In this document: positions 10,742 through 22,560 of the stretch, piece after piece
Numbering within the stretch: the stretch's first letter is position 1
Layout of the letters: every line of letters starts with the position of its first letter
DNA from: Periplaneta americana
Taxonomy: Eukaryota; Arthropoda; Insecta; Blattodea; Blattidae
NCBI RefSeq assembly: GCF_040183065.1
Contig: NC_091123.1
Location: 107,048,821-107,112,820, forward strand
Length of the DNA: 64,000 bases
Direction: 5' to 3'
The notes under the pieces: generated by a model
What the model saw: only the letters and a program-made list of their open reading frames with translations
Told to the model about the DNA's origin: nothing
Database searches by the model: none
Made by a program: the position numbers and the translations under genes

Positions 10742-11400
10742 CCACGACTCAACTCCATGAGACTCTTTGGATAGTGCAACCGCTTTAAAATGACCTTGTC
10801 TTAACTGGGCTAAACAAAATCCCTCCCTAACAATATCTACTTTTGTTGACCGATGGAACTATCATAGAGCCAATTGGCTAGTATAGATCCATCGATTCAT
10901 AGTCATTCAACCTAAGAGCCAACTGGCTAGTCTCTGATATTGAGACAACTCATCCTGCCTAAGGTTTTTCCGTGGTTTTCCTAAGGCGCTAAGACAAATG
11001 TCGGGATGAGCCCTAAAAGAAATGGGCCACGGACCTGCACTCATATCCCCATGAATCTCCCTAATTAACTCTAAATTAATTAACAATTACATCTCTCCTC
11101 CCTCTTCGTAATTGAGCCATCATATAGCCAAATGGCTGGTCTCGAAATTGAGACGATTCAACAAGGCTCATGACAACAATCACCTCCTACATAATAGCCA
11201 AATTGGCTAGTCTCTTATATGAGACAACTCATCCTGCCCAAGGTATTCCGTGGTTTTCCTCAGGCGTAAGAGAAATGTCGGTATGAGCCCTATAAGAAAT
11301 GGGCCACGGACCTATATGCCCTTCCCCATATATATTCCCCTTTATTATGTCCTAGTTCTGGACCTATAAATTGTCTATTAAATATACGAGGTCACTCAAT
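10742..11400 (+). repeat. 3' untranslated region of the Jockey-type LINE, internally duplicated
   Basis: A segment of about 140 bp with GCCAACTGGCTAGTCTCT, CAACTCATCCTGCC and GAAATGGGCCACGGACC occurs at about 10915-11053 and again at 11203-11338. It follows the LINE stop codon directly. GCCAAATTGGC-type units are short self-complementary stems. The precise 3' end of the element was not fixed. Confidence 0.65.
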
Positions 11401-11817
11401 TAGTCGCAATTTGAAAGGACAGGGACCTCTCAAATTGCAGATTTAGATTTCACTGCGCTTCTTCCGACGGCCTTCACATGCTTTGTCATCGAACAACATA
11501 TGACAGCGTCTTGCCATCCTAACGGCAAACACCAGCCAACTCTTCCTCTTCCCGTTCCGTGATCACTTGATCAAATCTCAGTCCCCCTCGCGTATGTGGT
11601 ACCTAAGAGGTTACGTCCAATTTCGGCTTCCCCTTCAAAATTTTCTAGAGTTCCTTCAGTGGAGCAGAGTAACCCGGAGTGAGACTAGTGGCCAACAGGC
11701 TTGGAGCTCACATATTTAGTTTTGTACAGCCCCCAACTCCTTGCAAGGACGCGTTTTGCGTACCTTTTAAATTTGTCCTCCCAATTCTCTTTCGATTTTT
11801 CGATTTTTTTTCGATTT
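11401..11817. other. Unassigned, relatively GC-rich stretch
   Basis: No family motif was recognised. It could be part of the preceding or following LINE, but no frame supports that. Confidence 0.3.
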
Positions 11818-12352
11818 ATTATTCGGTTGAGAAGCTTCTGTCATCTAATCTGCTGTCAAAAAACTTGAAAGTTAGAATTTATAGAACAATTATATTACAG
11901 GTTGTCCTGTATGGTTGTGAAACTTGGACTCTCACTTTGAGAGAGGAACAGAGATTAAGGGTGTTTGAGAATAAGGTTCTTAGGAAAATATTTGGGGCTA
12001 AGAGGGATGAAGTTACAGGAGAATGGAAAAAGTTACACAATGCAGAACTGCACGCATTGTATTTTTCACCTGACATAATTAGGAGCATTAAATCCAGATG
12101 TTTGAGATGAGCAGGGCATGTACCACGTATGGGCGAATCCAGAAATGCATATAAAGTGTTAGTTGGGAGGCCGGACAAAAAAAAGTCCTTTGGGGAGGCC
12201 GAGACGTAGATGGGAGGATAATATTAAAATGGATTTGAGGGAGGTGAGATATGACGATAGAGACTGGATTAATGTTGCACAGGATGGCGGGCTTATGTGA
12301 GGGCGGCAATGAACCTCCGAGTTCCTTAAAATCCGTAAGTAAGTAAGTAATG
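11818..12352 (+). pseudogene. LINE 3' end, family with TAAG tail
   Basis: The frame from about 11879 to 12110 encodes VLYGCETWTLTLREEQRLRV, then FENKVLRKIFGAKRDEVTGE and LHNAELHALYFSPDIIRSIK. It breaks at TGA (12108-12110) where other copies read a W before AGHVARMGESRN. The end is a non-coding tail with CGGGCTTATGTGAGGGCGGC and TAAGTAAGTAAGTAA. Copies at 38850-39290 and 52204-52505 share all this. It is the post-RT C-terminus of an endonuclease/RT non-LTR retrotransposon, 5'-truncated and frameshifted. Confidence 0.88.
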
Positions 12353-12780
12353 ACTTGCTTTAAAAGGAAAGTATTCTCGCCTGAATAAATTTAACCTTCT
12401 GCAGATCCTAAGAGATGTAATAAACCATACTCTTTCCACAGTTATTTTAATGAACAGTTACATACTACCCCACACCCAAATTGTATAATGTTATCGATAT
12501 ATTTCTTTGCATACAACATGAAAGTACTAAGCTAAAAATAAATTCAATTGAAAAAGTATATTTAACGCTTCTCCTAAATCTACTAAAGAAAAATAATCTC
12601 AGCTAATAACGAAATTAAAATTATTTAAGACTGAAAAATTGATACGTATGGAGTATCATTAGAATGTTTATCATTACAGCCCAGACATAATTCAATATAA
12701 CGATGGAACATTCTAAGGCTGCGTAAAGTTTTAAGTGAACTTCAGTTTCTGACGAATATAAGGAATAGGCCTATATGTCA
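12353..12780. other. No feature recognised
   Basis: AT-rich; one TAGGCCTA at 12766. Confidence 0.4.
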
Positions 12781-12966
12781 CTGCGCCTGCAAAATCCGCT
12801 ATTTGTTTTGTTTTTTATTTGCAAGAGAAAGAAAAAAGCATTGTCACTTTTAATTCTCTTGATTTTTAAAGCTACTTTCGGGATAATTGATTGAATTAAA
12901 AGTGACAATACTTTATTCTTTCTCTTGGGAGGGGGGGGACATAGCGGATTTTGGAGATACAGCGAC
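12781..12966. mobile_element. Short palindromic MITE
   Basis: Outer arms CAAAATCCGCTAT / ATAGCGGATTTTG and inner arms AAGAGAAAGAA...GTCACTTTTAATTC (12823-12856) with their complement (12893-12926) make an imperfect foldback of about 186 bp. A G8-type tract interrupts the right arm. There is no coding capacity. Confidence 0.75.
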
Positions 12967-14223
12967 GAATTTAAATAATATTTTTAAGTAAGTGAATTTT
13001 ACTTTGTGACAACAATTTTTAATCATACCAAGGTATCAGTCTCCCATGCATTATCAAGTTTACACAAAATAAGAGGGAAAATATCCCAAACGTTTTATTA
13101 TAACCGTCGCATACGTCCTATGAAAATCATCCCAAGCGGTACACATTTAGGTGCAATTTTTCCAAACGTCGTATAGTGGATCAAAATCCACATTTAGGAG
13201 GACAAAAATAGAAAAATCATGTAAAAAAAATAGAACTCTTAAATTATTTTTCCTGTATAACTGAGTAACCCTCAGTTGATGACCATAATCAGCGGAGGAG
13301 GCTGCAGAGCGAGATGAGAGGCCTGAAACATACGTAGGCTACCACAATCCGACCATCGTACTCGTCAAGTGTCGCGAGTCCGTTGTTTTCTTTGTGCTGT
13401 AACTGTATTGTAAGTGGTCGGTTCCCTTCATATTTAGTATCAACATGTCAAGTAGCTAATCAGCTGTGTAAAATTATGTTTATGTTACATTTAATGTTAT
13501 TACAGCACGTCAAATGCGCATGAATGGACAAGGAACAAAATATAAATTTAACAAAGTGCAGACTTGGCTAAGGTAGAGAAAAAAAAAACATTCTTTGTTC
13601 CGTTCCGAAATGAATTTCTTTCACTTTCTTGACCATTTATCTCTATTTTAAATAAAGTTTTAATATGCGTAGATTTTCGGAAGTAGTAAATTATGCGCTC
13701 AATTCTTTCCAGGTGCAGTAGTGCATTTTTTTTTTGTTGATTACAATTATTTGAATATCTGAAAACCGAATCTCTGCTTCCGAAGGAAAATTCAGCGAAT
13801 GCAAGGTGACAGCTTGTTAATTATTTATCACACAAGTTTCCTGAATCCTCAAAAGATGCGATAGTAACAACAATATTCAATTTTTCCCATAAGATTCTTT
13901 ATCGTTGGACAGCAAGAGGATAAAATATGAGTTTTTTTTTAACGAAATGAACATTGGCTTAGTTAGCTACTTATTAAATTAAGTTCTCATCGTGATAGTA
14001 ATGTAAATTTAGAAAAACACTTATCCCTGGAAAAAGTCGTGGCCGCCCATTGCAGCAAGTACGAGGTCGAAGGAGACAATCCAGAGAATGAAGACTTGAA
14101 TGTGAGATATTACTGTCCAGTAAGATTACAATTTGTGAAACGATCTGTGCAAATATTAAGACAATGATTAGCCTATATCGAAACCTCAATTTTCATATAA
14201 AAACTGTTAGATACAAAAGTTAT
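12967..14223. other. AT-rich stretch, nothing recognised
   Basis: No coding motif or repeat was seen over about 1.25 kb. Confidence 0.45.
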
Positions 14224-14380
14224 TGTTGTTGTTTAGTCACCTGTCCGAAGAAAGGTCTGAACCTCACAAATGATACCAAGAAGGCACCACTTATGAGGCA
14301 ACTAGGCCAGGAGACGATGGGGTAGGGTGGCAGTTTCTTTCTCTCTCCATTGCATACATCTCCGACTAGCGACATATTAC
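14224..14380 (+). repeat. SINE-like interspersed repeat, family A
   Basis: It starts TTGTTGTTGTTTAGTC, then GGTCTGAACCTCACAAATGA and ATGAGGCAACTAGGCCAG. The same order occurs in reverse complement at 49685-49805 and, more diverged, at 4493-4640. Confidence 0.75.
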
Positions 14381-14485
14381 ACTAGACAGATTTCAGATAC
14401 ATACAAACAATTGCTCTTCCTCTGACTCATATCGTCAATTGAGATGTACTGCCTGATAATAGATGTACATAACAAAAGTTGTTAA

Positions 14486-15475
14486 TTTTGTCTAAATACA
14501 CCCTCTTATAAGGGGCAATTCCTCTTACACAAATATAATCAGAGTTTATAGAAAACAAATATACAGTCTGTAACTACTGTATAAAATTTCATGAAAATGT
14601 GTTAGATAGGAGAAAAGTTATTAATGTTTTCTAAATGCATCCCTATCAGGGTTAGTTCCATTTATGCAGACGTAATCGGATAATCGGAGTTAGTATGCAA
14701 CACAAAAAAAATATTACCTGTAACTAGTCCTACTGTAGCCTATAAAGTTTCATGAGAATCTGTTAGATTTAAGAAAACTTATTTTGTCTAAATGCACACA
14801 CTATAAAGGATAGTTTCTCTTATATAAACGTAATCAGATTTTGTAAACAAAACAAACTGTAACCACTGTATAAAATTCATCAAATTGTGAAAGATAGGAG
14901 AAAATTTATTAATTTTGTCTGAATGAACCCTCCCTCTATAAGGGGCAGTTCCTCTTATACAAATGTAATCAAAGTTTGTATACAAAACAAATGTATTACT
15001 CGGCCAAGGCGAGTGGAGCCGCGGGCGTAATGTGAACTATCGCGATGCGGTATTACGAACGCAGGAGCAATAGCACCACGGCTCCGGGCTGCAGGACTCC
15101 ACTGGCCTTGGTCGAATAATACTACCTGTACCTATTGTGTAAAGTTTCATGAAAATCTGTTAGATATGAGAAAAGTTATTAATTTTGTCTAAATGCACCC
15201 AATGTAAGGTGTAGTTTCCGTTATATAAACGTAATGAGAGTTTGTAAACAAAACAAATTTCCAACCCGTAACTATTGTATAAAATTTTATGAAAATCTGT
15301 TAGGTATGAGAAAAATTACTAAGTTTGTCTAATTGCACCTCTTGTAAGGGGAAGTTTCCCTTATACAAACTTAATCAGAGTTTGTATATGAAACAAATAT
15401 GCTACCCATAACTACTGTGTGACGTTTCATAAAATTCTGTTAGATAGCTGAAACGTTATTAGTTTGTCCCGCTAA
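14486..15475. repeat. Degenerate tandem array, unit about 140 bp, seven copies
   Basis: The landmark TTTTGTCTAAATGCACC recurs at about 14486, 14627, 14781, 14913, 15183, 15323 and 15462 (steps of 141, 154, 132, 270, 140 and 139). The long step contains a 128-bp foldback insertion; without it the step is about 142. Units share ATCAGAGTTTGTA and TTTCATGAAAATCTGTTAGA. It is a small satellite or an internally repeated element. Confidence 0.88.
14994..15121. mobile_element. 128-bp GC-rich foldback inserted in the tandem array
   Basis: The arms TATTACTCGGCCAAGGCGAG and, in complement, TATTATTCGACCAAGGCCAG bound the insert (14994 and 15121). The interior is strikingly GC-rich against AT-rich surroundings. 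Removing it restores the array period, which shows it arrived after the array formed. Confidence 0.85.
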
Positions 15476-15479
15476 ATTT

Positions 15480-15560
15480 GCGTTTTGGACCACTGCAATT
15501 GTGCGTCGGCCGCTGGTCTCAAGGCATGACGCCTTGACCACGCAGCTATGACGCGGGACT
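15480..15560 (-). repeat. Possible tRNA-derived SINE head
   Basis: On the minus strand CATAGCTGCGTGGTCAAGGC resembles an A box, but the B box is weak. It lies just after the tandem array. It could equally be unique sequence. Confidence 0.3.
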
Positions 15561-16468
15561 TAACAGTGAACTGCTAAGATAAAACTATTTAATGAACATA
15601 AATTAATAATTACGTATGAGCAAGAATAATTTGAAATTACGACCTGAGTTCTGAGATACACTGTCTTTGACGTTTCCAAACTATTTTTATATTTCATAAT
15701 CCGTATAGTAATTTCCAAGATCTAGAAGGATACCTTTAATACATTAATTAGACTTATACACAGGAGCAGTTTTTAGATTTTTTATGTATAGGACAATTTC
15801 ATGCCCAGTAATAACAGACCGTATAATCACAGTCTAGTATATACAGTCGCAAAGCTCAATACGTAGTAAATATGCAAACATTAGATAGTTGCTCACCACT
15901 AGGATCGCTAATATGGCCTCATTACAGGCAATGCAAAATAGTACCGTCACAGTCTGTTTCTAGCACCCTCAAAACTCAAGCTTCGTGACTGTATATAGTA
16001 GACTGTGGTATAATGTTGAGACCCCTTTCCCGCCTGGGAGAAGACCAGTTAAGCAATATTTTGTGCCACTTCGGCGTGAAATAAATTTGTTTGTTGATAG
16101 CCACTTGGACTCGTGGAAGGACGATGTGGTGAGGTAGTTTGGATTTATTTTCTGCACCGAGATGAGAATCATATTGGATTGTGGAGAAACGGTGCGATGA
16201 TAATAGGGGAAACGGAAGTACTCCGAGAAATTATACCGCAATATTATGCTTTTTAATTATTATTCAATTCTATTTAAACTCATCGAAATTCGTCTAAGGC
16301 TGAGACTGTTCGAAAGGGTAAAATGACCGAAAAATGGCGAATGATCTTACTAAGAATGCGGAAGTAAATAAATAAATCAGTAGAGAAAGAAAATCGCCAG
16401 TATCATTGTTGTTGTGCTTCTCATCATAATCATCATCACTAACATCATCTTGAACACGACTGAGATCT
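15561..16468. other. No gene; possible repeat traces
   Basis: GGAAACGGAAGTACTCCGAG (around 16208) also occurs in slightly altered form near 56311, so a dispersed repeat passes through here. Nothing else was recognised. Confidence 0.4.
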
Positions 16469-16732
16469 TTAACTTATTATGGTTACAGGAAACAACTTGA
16501 GGATAATCTGTTCATCTTGTTTTGGTGGCATTATAGGTTTATCCACTCGATTTATTATAGCCCGACCACTAACAAAAACCTGCGCCACAAACCAGTGTTC
16601 GTTCGTGCGCAGGTTCTCGTAGTGGGGGTCAGTTGTGTCACAGATGCGCTCCCTGATCGACGTCTCGCAGAGAGCACGTTTTAAACTATTCGAAACAACA
16701 GTCGTGTTCGCGTCCATCCTTTCACTTTTCAA
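16469..16732 (-). CDS. Unrecognised 87-codon frame, possible exon
   Basis: The frame is more GC-rich than its surroundings and has protein-like composition, for example SLKRALCETSIRERICDTTD and NEHWFVAQVFVSGRAIINRV. No family was recognised. A second in-frame ATG lies five codons in (MDAN). It points away from the small frame at 16795-16926, with about 60 bp between their starts, so a shared promoter is possible. Equally it may be a fragment of an unknown transposon or chance. No splice donor was identified. Confidence 0.25.
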   Translation of the reverse strand: MKSERMDANTTVVSNSLKRALCETSIRERICDTTDPHYENLRTNEHWFVAQVFVSGRAIINRVDKPIMPPKQDEQIILKLFPVTIIS

Positions 16733-16794
16733 TCAATTAATATTCCATTTCGACTTATTGTGTATAGGCTAGTTAAAACAGATTGTAATTTATA

Positions 16795-16926
16795 ATGATG
16801 GAAGGGAAACCAAGTGTGCGCGGCAGGCCTTTGAAAAGTGAAAGCTCCGCTACAGACACAGGTTTTGAATCGGATTCACATTGGAGTCTGACTAGTGTAA
16901 CCCGGCCTAGCGAGCTGATCGCATAG
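16795..16926 (+). CDS. Unrecognised 43-codon frame, possible short ORF
   Basis: It starts with two ATGs in tandem and encodes a serine/threonine-rich peptide (for example KSESSATDTGFESDSHWSLT). It lies divergent to the 16469-16732 frame. GTGAGT, a good splice-donor string, lies 27 bp after the stop. No family match; low confidence that it is translated. Confidence 0.18.
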   Translation: MMEGKPSVRGRPLKSESSATDTGFESDSHWSLTSVTRPSELIA

Positions 16927-17565
16927 TGATGACATCTCTCCCTGCATGGCCACGTGAGTATTGGAAAAGTTGAAGGTCTTTTTGTAGTTGGTCGAGCTAT
17001 AATAAAAAGTGTTTAATCAGTATTTTTCCTGATCTTGTGGTTTTGGTGTGTACAGGTAAAACCTGTCTAGTTGGACACTTCGCTATGTTGGACGGTTTTG
17101 ATTTGAACCGACGAAAATCCTATAATACTGTATTACATATCCACAATACTCTGTATCTTGGACACCCCTCTATCTTGGATCTTGGACATCTCTTGCGGTC
17201 CTATCTTGGACAGTACAGCACATCAAATACTTTACAATGATAATACCGGAAAGTTCACGGGAAAAGTGGCGAATGGCTCGCCAGTGCTTTCTAGCGGCAG
17301 GGATTGTAGGCAGCGAGGATGACGTGACGAATAGCGCGTTGAACTGTGATAAGAGCTTTGTTCTTCAACAAACACACGATGTCGTAAGGATTATTCTCAT
17401 TATAGTTGTAGCCTACACAATGTCAGTTAAATGTGGAAATGTTTGTTCTATGTTTTGTAAAAACTATGCCTAGCAAAATATGCTAGATCTTTCTTCAGAT
17501 TTACAAAAGATAGAGATTGGGAGTAGTCATGTAAACACCAGTAGAATATTAGTTTTCTGTTACAA

Positions 17566-17589
17566 GATGATGATGATGATGATGATGAC

Positions 17590-17632
<43 letters not shown>
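17566..17632. repeat. (GAT)n-(TTA)n microsatellite
   Basis: About eight GAT units run into about 14 TTA units. Confidence 0.97.
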
Positions 17633-17633
<1 letters not shown>

Positions 17634-20471
17634 TAATACTGCTTCTACTACCGGTACTACAGTTATTTGCTTTTGTCTTTTAGGTGTGCCATGCTCATAT
17701 AGGTAATTAAACGCAGACAGACGTTAATTAATGAGGTTTAATAGGGCGCGTCAGCTACTATCGCTGTTTGCGTCCTTATCTAAACTTCTTTAAAAAACAA
17801 AACACAAACAATATCATAACCAAAATGCGAGCACTAACTAAAAACTCTGTCAACAGTTCTAGACGAAACGTTTAAAATTAGAGGGATAGAATATAAATAT
17901 GTACAAAAATCACAAAATATATTCAGATCACTTTTGATTATCGGACTTCAATAACCATAAATCGAAACATTAGGGGTAAGTAAAAATAGAATTTAATAAA
18001 TTGCAAAAGTATACCGAAGTTTCAAATCAGTCGTAGGACTGTTAATTTTTAATAAGCTTTTAATAACAGACTGAAGATAATAGTTATTCATTCACTGAAT
18101 TTAACAGCTCCTTCTTCCGAAAATATGAGTGAAAATCAAAGCACAATGAAAGAATCGCGAAGATCTCAAATAAACATATTAGATCTTGCATCGAGGAAGC
18201 TGCTGGTTTTCTGATACTAGAAACGACAGACCATACTCCTGGATCGTGTAATTAGATAGTGCATTAGCAATGACATATTCTCTGTATTAACTGAAACAGT
18301 TACTAAACTGCATAAATCTACTTTACATTGTTCATATAAAACAAAATTTATTTATAGCCTAGTTTATCCGTATAAAAAATTGAAAGTCTTTACTTTTTTT
18401 TTTTACCTAAATATTGTGTCTTGGGATGCGTAACATAAAAATGTGAATTGATTTTGTGAAGAAAGTGGACTCATGTTTTTTCATAATAAGTGATTCAGAT
18501 AGTTATTTGGACAAATAATTAGCCTAGTTCTATATTTTAAAGGCATTATTAATATTTCACTAAATTAAGATCATTTTTTTACGATTCAAGAAATCCTAAA
18601 AGATAAAAACTGGCTCAAGCGGAAATGACAACTCTAAACACAGTAAGTCCAAATGCCGATTTAATTAAAATTGTTCAAGATGATGAATTCATTAGTCACA
18701 AGTGTGCTTAAAAAGAAGGAAATGGGGAAACGATATTCCAGTTATGATACAAGTTTTGCCGCAACTTTCCATTAATGTTCACATCAAGACGAAAGATTTC
18801 TAAGAAGAAAATTATGTTTATCAACAGTTATATCTCTAAAAAACTGACTTCATGAATTTGGTATAGGCTCGGTATAAATCGAACCATTCTACAATTAATC
18901 ATTACAGAAAGATAAAATATCTTTGAAGGAAAATATAACTTATAATGCTAAAACAGACACTTTGAGGAATTCGTTGAATTATGTATAGACAGACCTAATC
19001 AACAAACTTCAACTGACATAAAAATTTGAGAAGTGCCATTTGCAAACCAAGGAATGATTTTCATTATTCGAGGAATGTGCAGTTTTTTAAAACAAACTAT
19101 AAGTTATTTTCTATCAAAAGATACAGGTCTTCTGAGATTTTAAAATCACATCTGTTCGATGTAAAAGATAAAATACAAGATACGGGCTTCATCCCTAAAG
19201 CAGCGACTGTGCCAGTATCTTCACTGGCAAATATTTAAATGTGGTAATAAATTGTTACATCAAAAATAAAATGGATAACCATTAGCCAAGGATCGAAATA
19301 CGCGATGTATGAAAGTTTCTAAAGTCATGCACAACTAAATCATAATTACATTTCAAAATACGAGAATTGTCTCATTTCATTTCTATTTCAATAACTTTGT
19401 AATTTCTTATTAATTTAAAATGTTGTGAACCTTGTGACTCTAAACAAAACTATTGATTTGCATTTTTTTTATTGACATCAAATGAACACCTCTCCGTTTT
19501 TCCTCACGTAACCTAGCACGCCGCAAGGAGTGTATAAACAATCCAAGCCGCTAGATAGCAGCACAGTCACTTTTCGCCGCCGCTTGCAATCCTAAACCAG
19601 CAAGATTTCCAGTATTATTTGAGCACATTGTCTTCTGATTACCTGCTGAAGTGTTGAATACTGGGCAGTGTTTTGAAAGTGGGGTGAAAGGGTCAATTCC
19701 GCCAGTGTTATGAAAGTGGAGTGAGGCTAGATGACGGGTTTTTCCTATAACGGCTATAACTGTACACCCTCCAGTGTTATGGTCACTTTAAAATTAAGAG
19801 CTAAATGACGGGGGTTTTCCTATAACTGCAAAGCCTTTAAGCTTTGTTATGCCCCACAGCTAAAGAACGTCCTGTAGCAGGAACAGTGTTAGCGGAATAC
19901 GTGGTCTTTAGCAGAAATGTAATACAATTCCAGCTTGTGAAGTAAATAGATGCTTAGCCAGCGTTAAAGAGTTTTATCGCACGTGCGGTAAATCACTGCC
20001 TACGCCACGAATTACTGCTGGACTAATCGCATTGGTCCAGTGGAACAAAGCATGCATTTTAATTGGTTAAATTAAATCACGCATTGTTCGAACTCTTTTC
20101 TTACGCGTAGGCTCATTAATGCGACTTATCACTGTATTGCACTGAATCGAATTAATTGTAACAGATGTATAAGACGACATCTTAAAGCACGTATAATCAA
20201 AAGGGGTTTAAAGCCCATTTCACCTTGTGGATAGCGTGAGTGGTATCCCGGCCGGGAAACCGATAAGAGAACATAAAAAGTGTTGGTAAGAAGATTGGCG
20301 GCAGACAGTGATACAGTCGGATGGTGACAACACAGTCTCGCAACTTCAACACTTTTTTTGCTAACATTCGCGACACTAACGCCCAAGCGGTAGTCAAGGC
20401 ACAGGTCGTTGGGTTGATACAGTCAGCACGGACTTTTAAGGGATGCGAGATGTTATAATAACGTTTTAATC
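17633..20471. other. Mostly unassigned; a degenerate duplication near 19.7 kb
   Basis: GTGTTATG and GATGACGGG-TTTTTCCTATAAC recur at about 19700-19765 and 19775-19830, a decayed tandem duplication. The frame at 19026-19238 has no recognisable motif. Nothing else could be assigned. Confidence 0.4.
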
Positions 20472-20579
20472 ATGCTCGGAAATAAAGGCAATGTGTGCAG
20501 TGCTGTAAATTGCAGTAACACCAAGTTTAAATCTCCGAATTTGTCTTTCGTCAGATTCCCTAAAGACCAAGAGAGTTAA
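20472..20579 (+). pseudogene. THAP zinc-finger, N-terminal half
   Basis: A 35-codon frame contains CSAVNC (first two zinc ligands, C-X4-C) and SFVRFPKDQE, the hallmark start of the C2CH THAP domain. THAP domains bind DNA and occur in P-element transposases and host regulators. The frame then meets a stop in GAGAGTTAAGTG, which could instead be a splice donor (GTTAAG) at a position where introns are plausible. The second half, with the tryptophan, C-X2-H and AVPTIF motifs, was not found downstream. It is either a lone first exon or a transposon relic. Confidence 0.55.
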
Positions 20580-21372
20580 GTGTATGTCTGAAAATCTTAA
20601 CTTGTTGAATGCTATATTGTATTCAAGTAGGGATCGTGGTGTTAATTTTTCAAGATTTCATGGAGTATTGTAATCCTTTTGCAAAATATTGACTTCTTGA
20701 ATAAATCCAGACTGTGTCGATAAATTTCTGATGTGTTGGTGTAGATTCATGTGGCAGACGCATTAAGTTCTCAAGAAATAAAAGAGCCTTTTTTGATTTA
20801 ATATAAAAATGACAATCTTTTCTGTAATAATTTACATGACTGATTTTACTGTTCCCGTGATTATTTATTGAAAATAAAAGTATATTTTCTGAGTTAATTG
20901 AAGTTAAAACATTTTCAACAAAATTGTGTTTATTTATTTGTCACATTAACAGTAAGTACATGTAAATTTCATACTATATAGGTAGGTAAGTTAAAATTAA
21001 GCTATCTGTGAAAACTAGAAATGTAATGTAAAATGCGGTACACTTACCATAAAAAAAATTAAACCATAATATCAGCACTATCTGTGACTCAAAATAATGA
21101 AGGAAATAGGCTACCGGTTCTTAATTAAATGGAAAAAATAATGAACTTTATAAATATATTCAGTGACTACCATATTAAGGTTTAAATCCTTCCCTTTTTT
21201 ATTTTCAAGTTTACCTCAGCGGTCAAGTTTACCCTAATTACCCCAATTTGCGGTATGGAAAATAGTTAATTTCTCAGGAAATAGGGAGAGGAGTCCACCA
21301 CGCAATATACCCTACGAGATATGGCGTACAATTTTGAAGCTACTAATTTTGACTCTTCTCATAAGAAATATA
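20580..21372. other. AT-rich, nothing recognised
   Basis: No continuation of the THAP domain and no other feature was seen. Confidence 0.4.
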
Positions 21373-21565
21373 CGTGGTGTGTTTAAAAAGTTCGGTGAAT
21401 GGTTTCATAACTGAACGGCAACTTGGCGCATGTGCTTGCGCATGCGAATGGTTCTTCAGATACTTGGGGAGAATCGATACACAACATGCAATGTATGTGA
21501 CTGGCAGTGTAAACAGACCGCCACCAGTTGAACGTAGTCAGTGTGAGTGGAAGTGTGATAGCGCA

Positions 21566-22560
21566 ATGGAGCAACGTGTAAACATCACGTTCTGCTACAA
21601 ATTGGGGAAGACTGTAACGGAGACACATGGAATGTTGGTGCAGGTGTACGGGAGGGAAGCCGTGAGCAGAAAATGTGTTTACGAACAGTTTAAACGCTTC
21701 CGTGAAGGGAAGAAAACAATTGAGGATGAGCCACGTTCAGGTCGGCCATCGACAAGCAGAACCCCAAAAATGATCGAGAAAGTGCGACAAATGATGGCAC
21801 AAGATCGGCGACTGACTCTAAGATTGATTGCGGAGGAATTGGACATTAGCAAGGACACGGTGCACACCATCGTCCGCGATGATTTGGGTAAGCGGAAGTT
21901 CTGCTCCCGATTTGTGCCGCATAAGTTCATAGACGAGCAGAAAGCAAAACGGATGGAAACTTCTGGTGATTTCATTTCCCTGTGTGACCAGGATCCATTG
22001 CTTCTGAAAACCATCGTCACGGGAGATGAGACCTGGTGCTACCAGTTCGATCCGTAATCAAAACGGCAATCGATGTCATGGTGTTCACCGACTTCCCCGC
22101 GACCAAAAAAAAGCCGTCTGCAAAAATCCACGGCATCATCCACAAGGAATTTGTTCCTACAGGTCAAACCATTAATGCTGCATTTTACCAGACCGTTTTG
22201 AACCGATTGCTACAGCGTATCCGGCGGGTTCGGCCAGAGTTGCACAGGACTGGAAAATGGATGCTGCTCCATGACAATGCCTCTGCACACTGTGCGATTC
22301 GTGTGCACCAATTCCTGGCTCAGAAGATGGTAACTGTTCTTGAACACCCTCCGTACTCCCCTGATCTGGCTCCTGCTTGAAGGCGGCCATGAAAGGTGAA
22401 CGTTTTGCGGACGTGAATGCCATCAAAGATCGTGTGACAGCCGTTCTGCGATCGATTCCACAGAAGGCCTTTGCTGATAGTTTCCAGAAGCTGTACGAAC
22501 TTTGTCAAAAGTGTGTTGTAGCGGGTGGCGACTATTTTGAAGGGCAACAAAGAAAATTTG
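21566..22560 (+). pseudogene. mariner transposase, copy 1 (broken)
   Basis: From ATG 21566 (MEQRVNITFCYKLGKT) the frame keeps the paired-type helix-turn-helix, GRPSTSRT, and the first catalytic aspartate in VTGDETW (about 22024). A stop follows at YQFDP. A 38-bp deletion relative to copy 2 lies near 22127, and a second deletion of about 20 bp near 22378 removes the DFFLFP stretch. That stretch holds the third catalytic aspartate of the DD34D triad. The second aspartate in LLHDNA remains. It ends GDYFEGQ. The protein would not be active. Confidence 0.93.

Noticed and set aside
10346..10779. Minus-strand frames over the Jockey fragment
   Set aside because: Shadows of the RT frame, which has clear family motifs on the plus strand.
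14486..15475. CRISPR-like reading of the regular repeat
   Set aside because: Units are contiguous, long (about 140 bp) and diverged, with no short identical repeats or unique spacers; the genome is eukaryotic.
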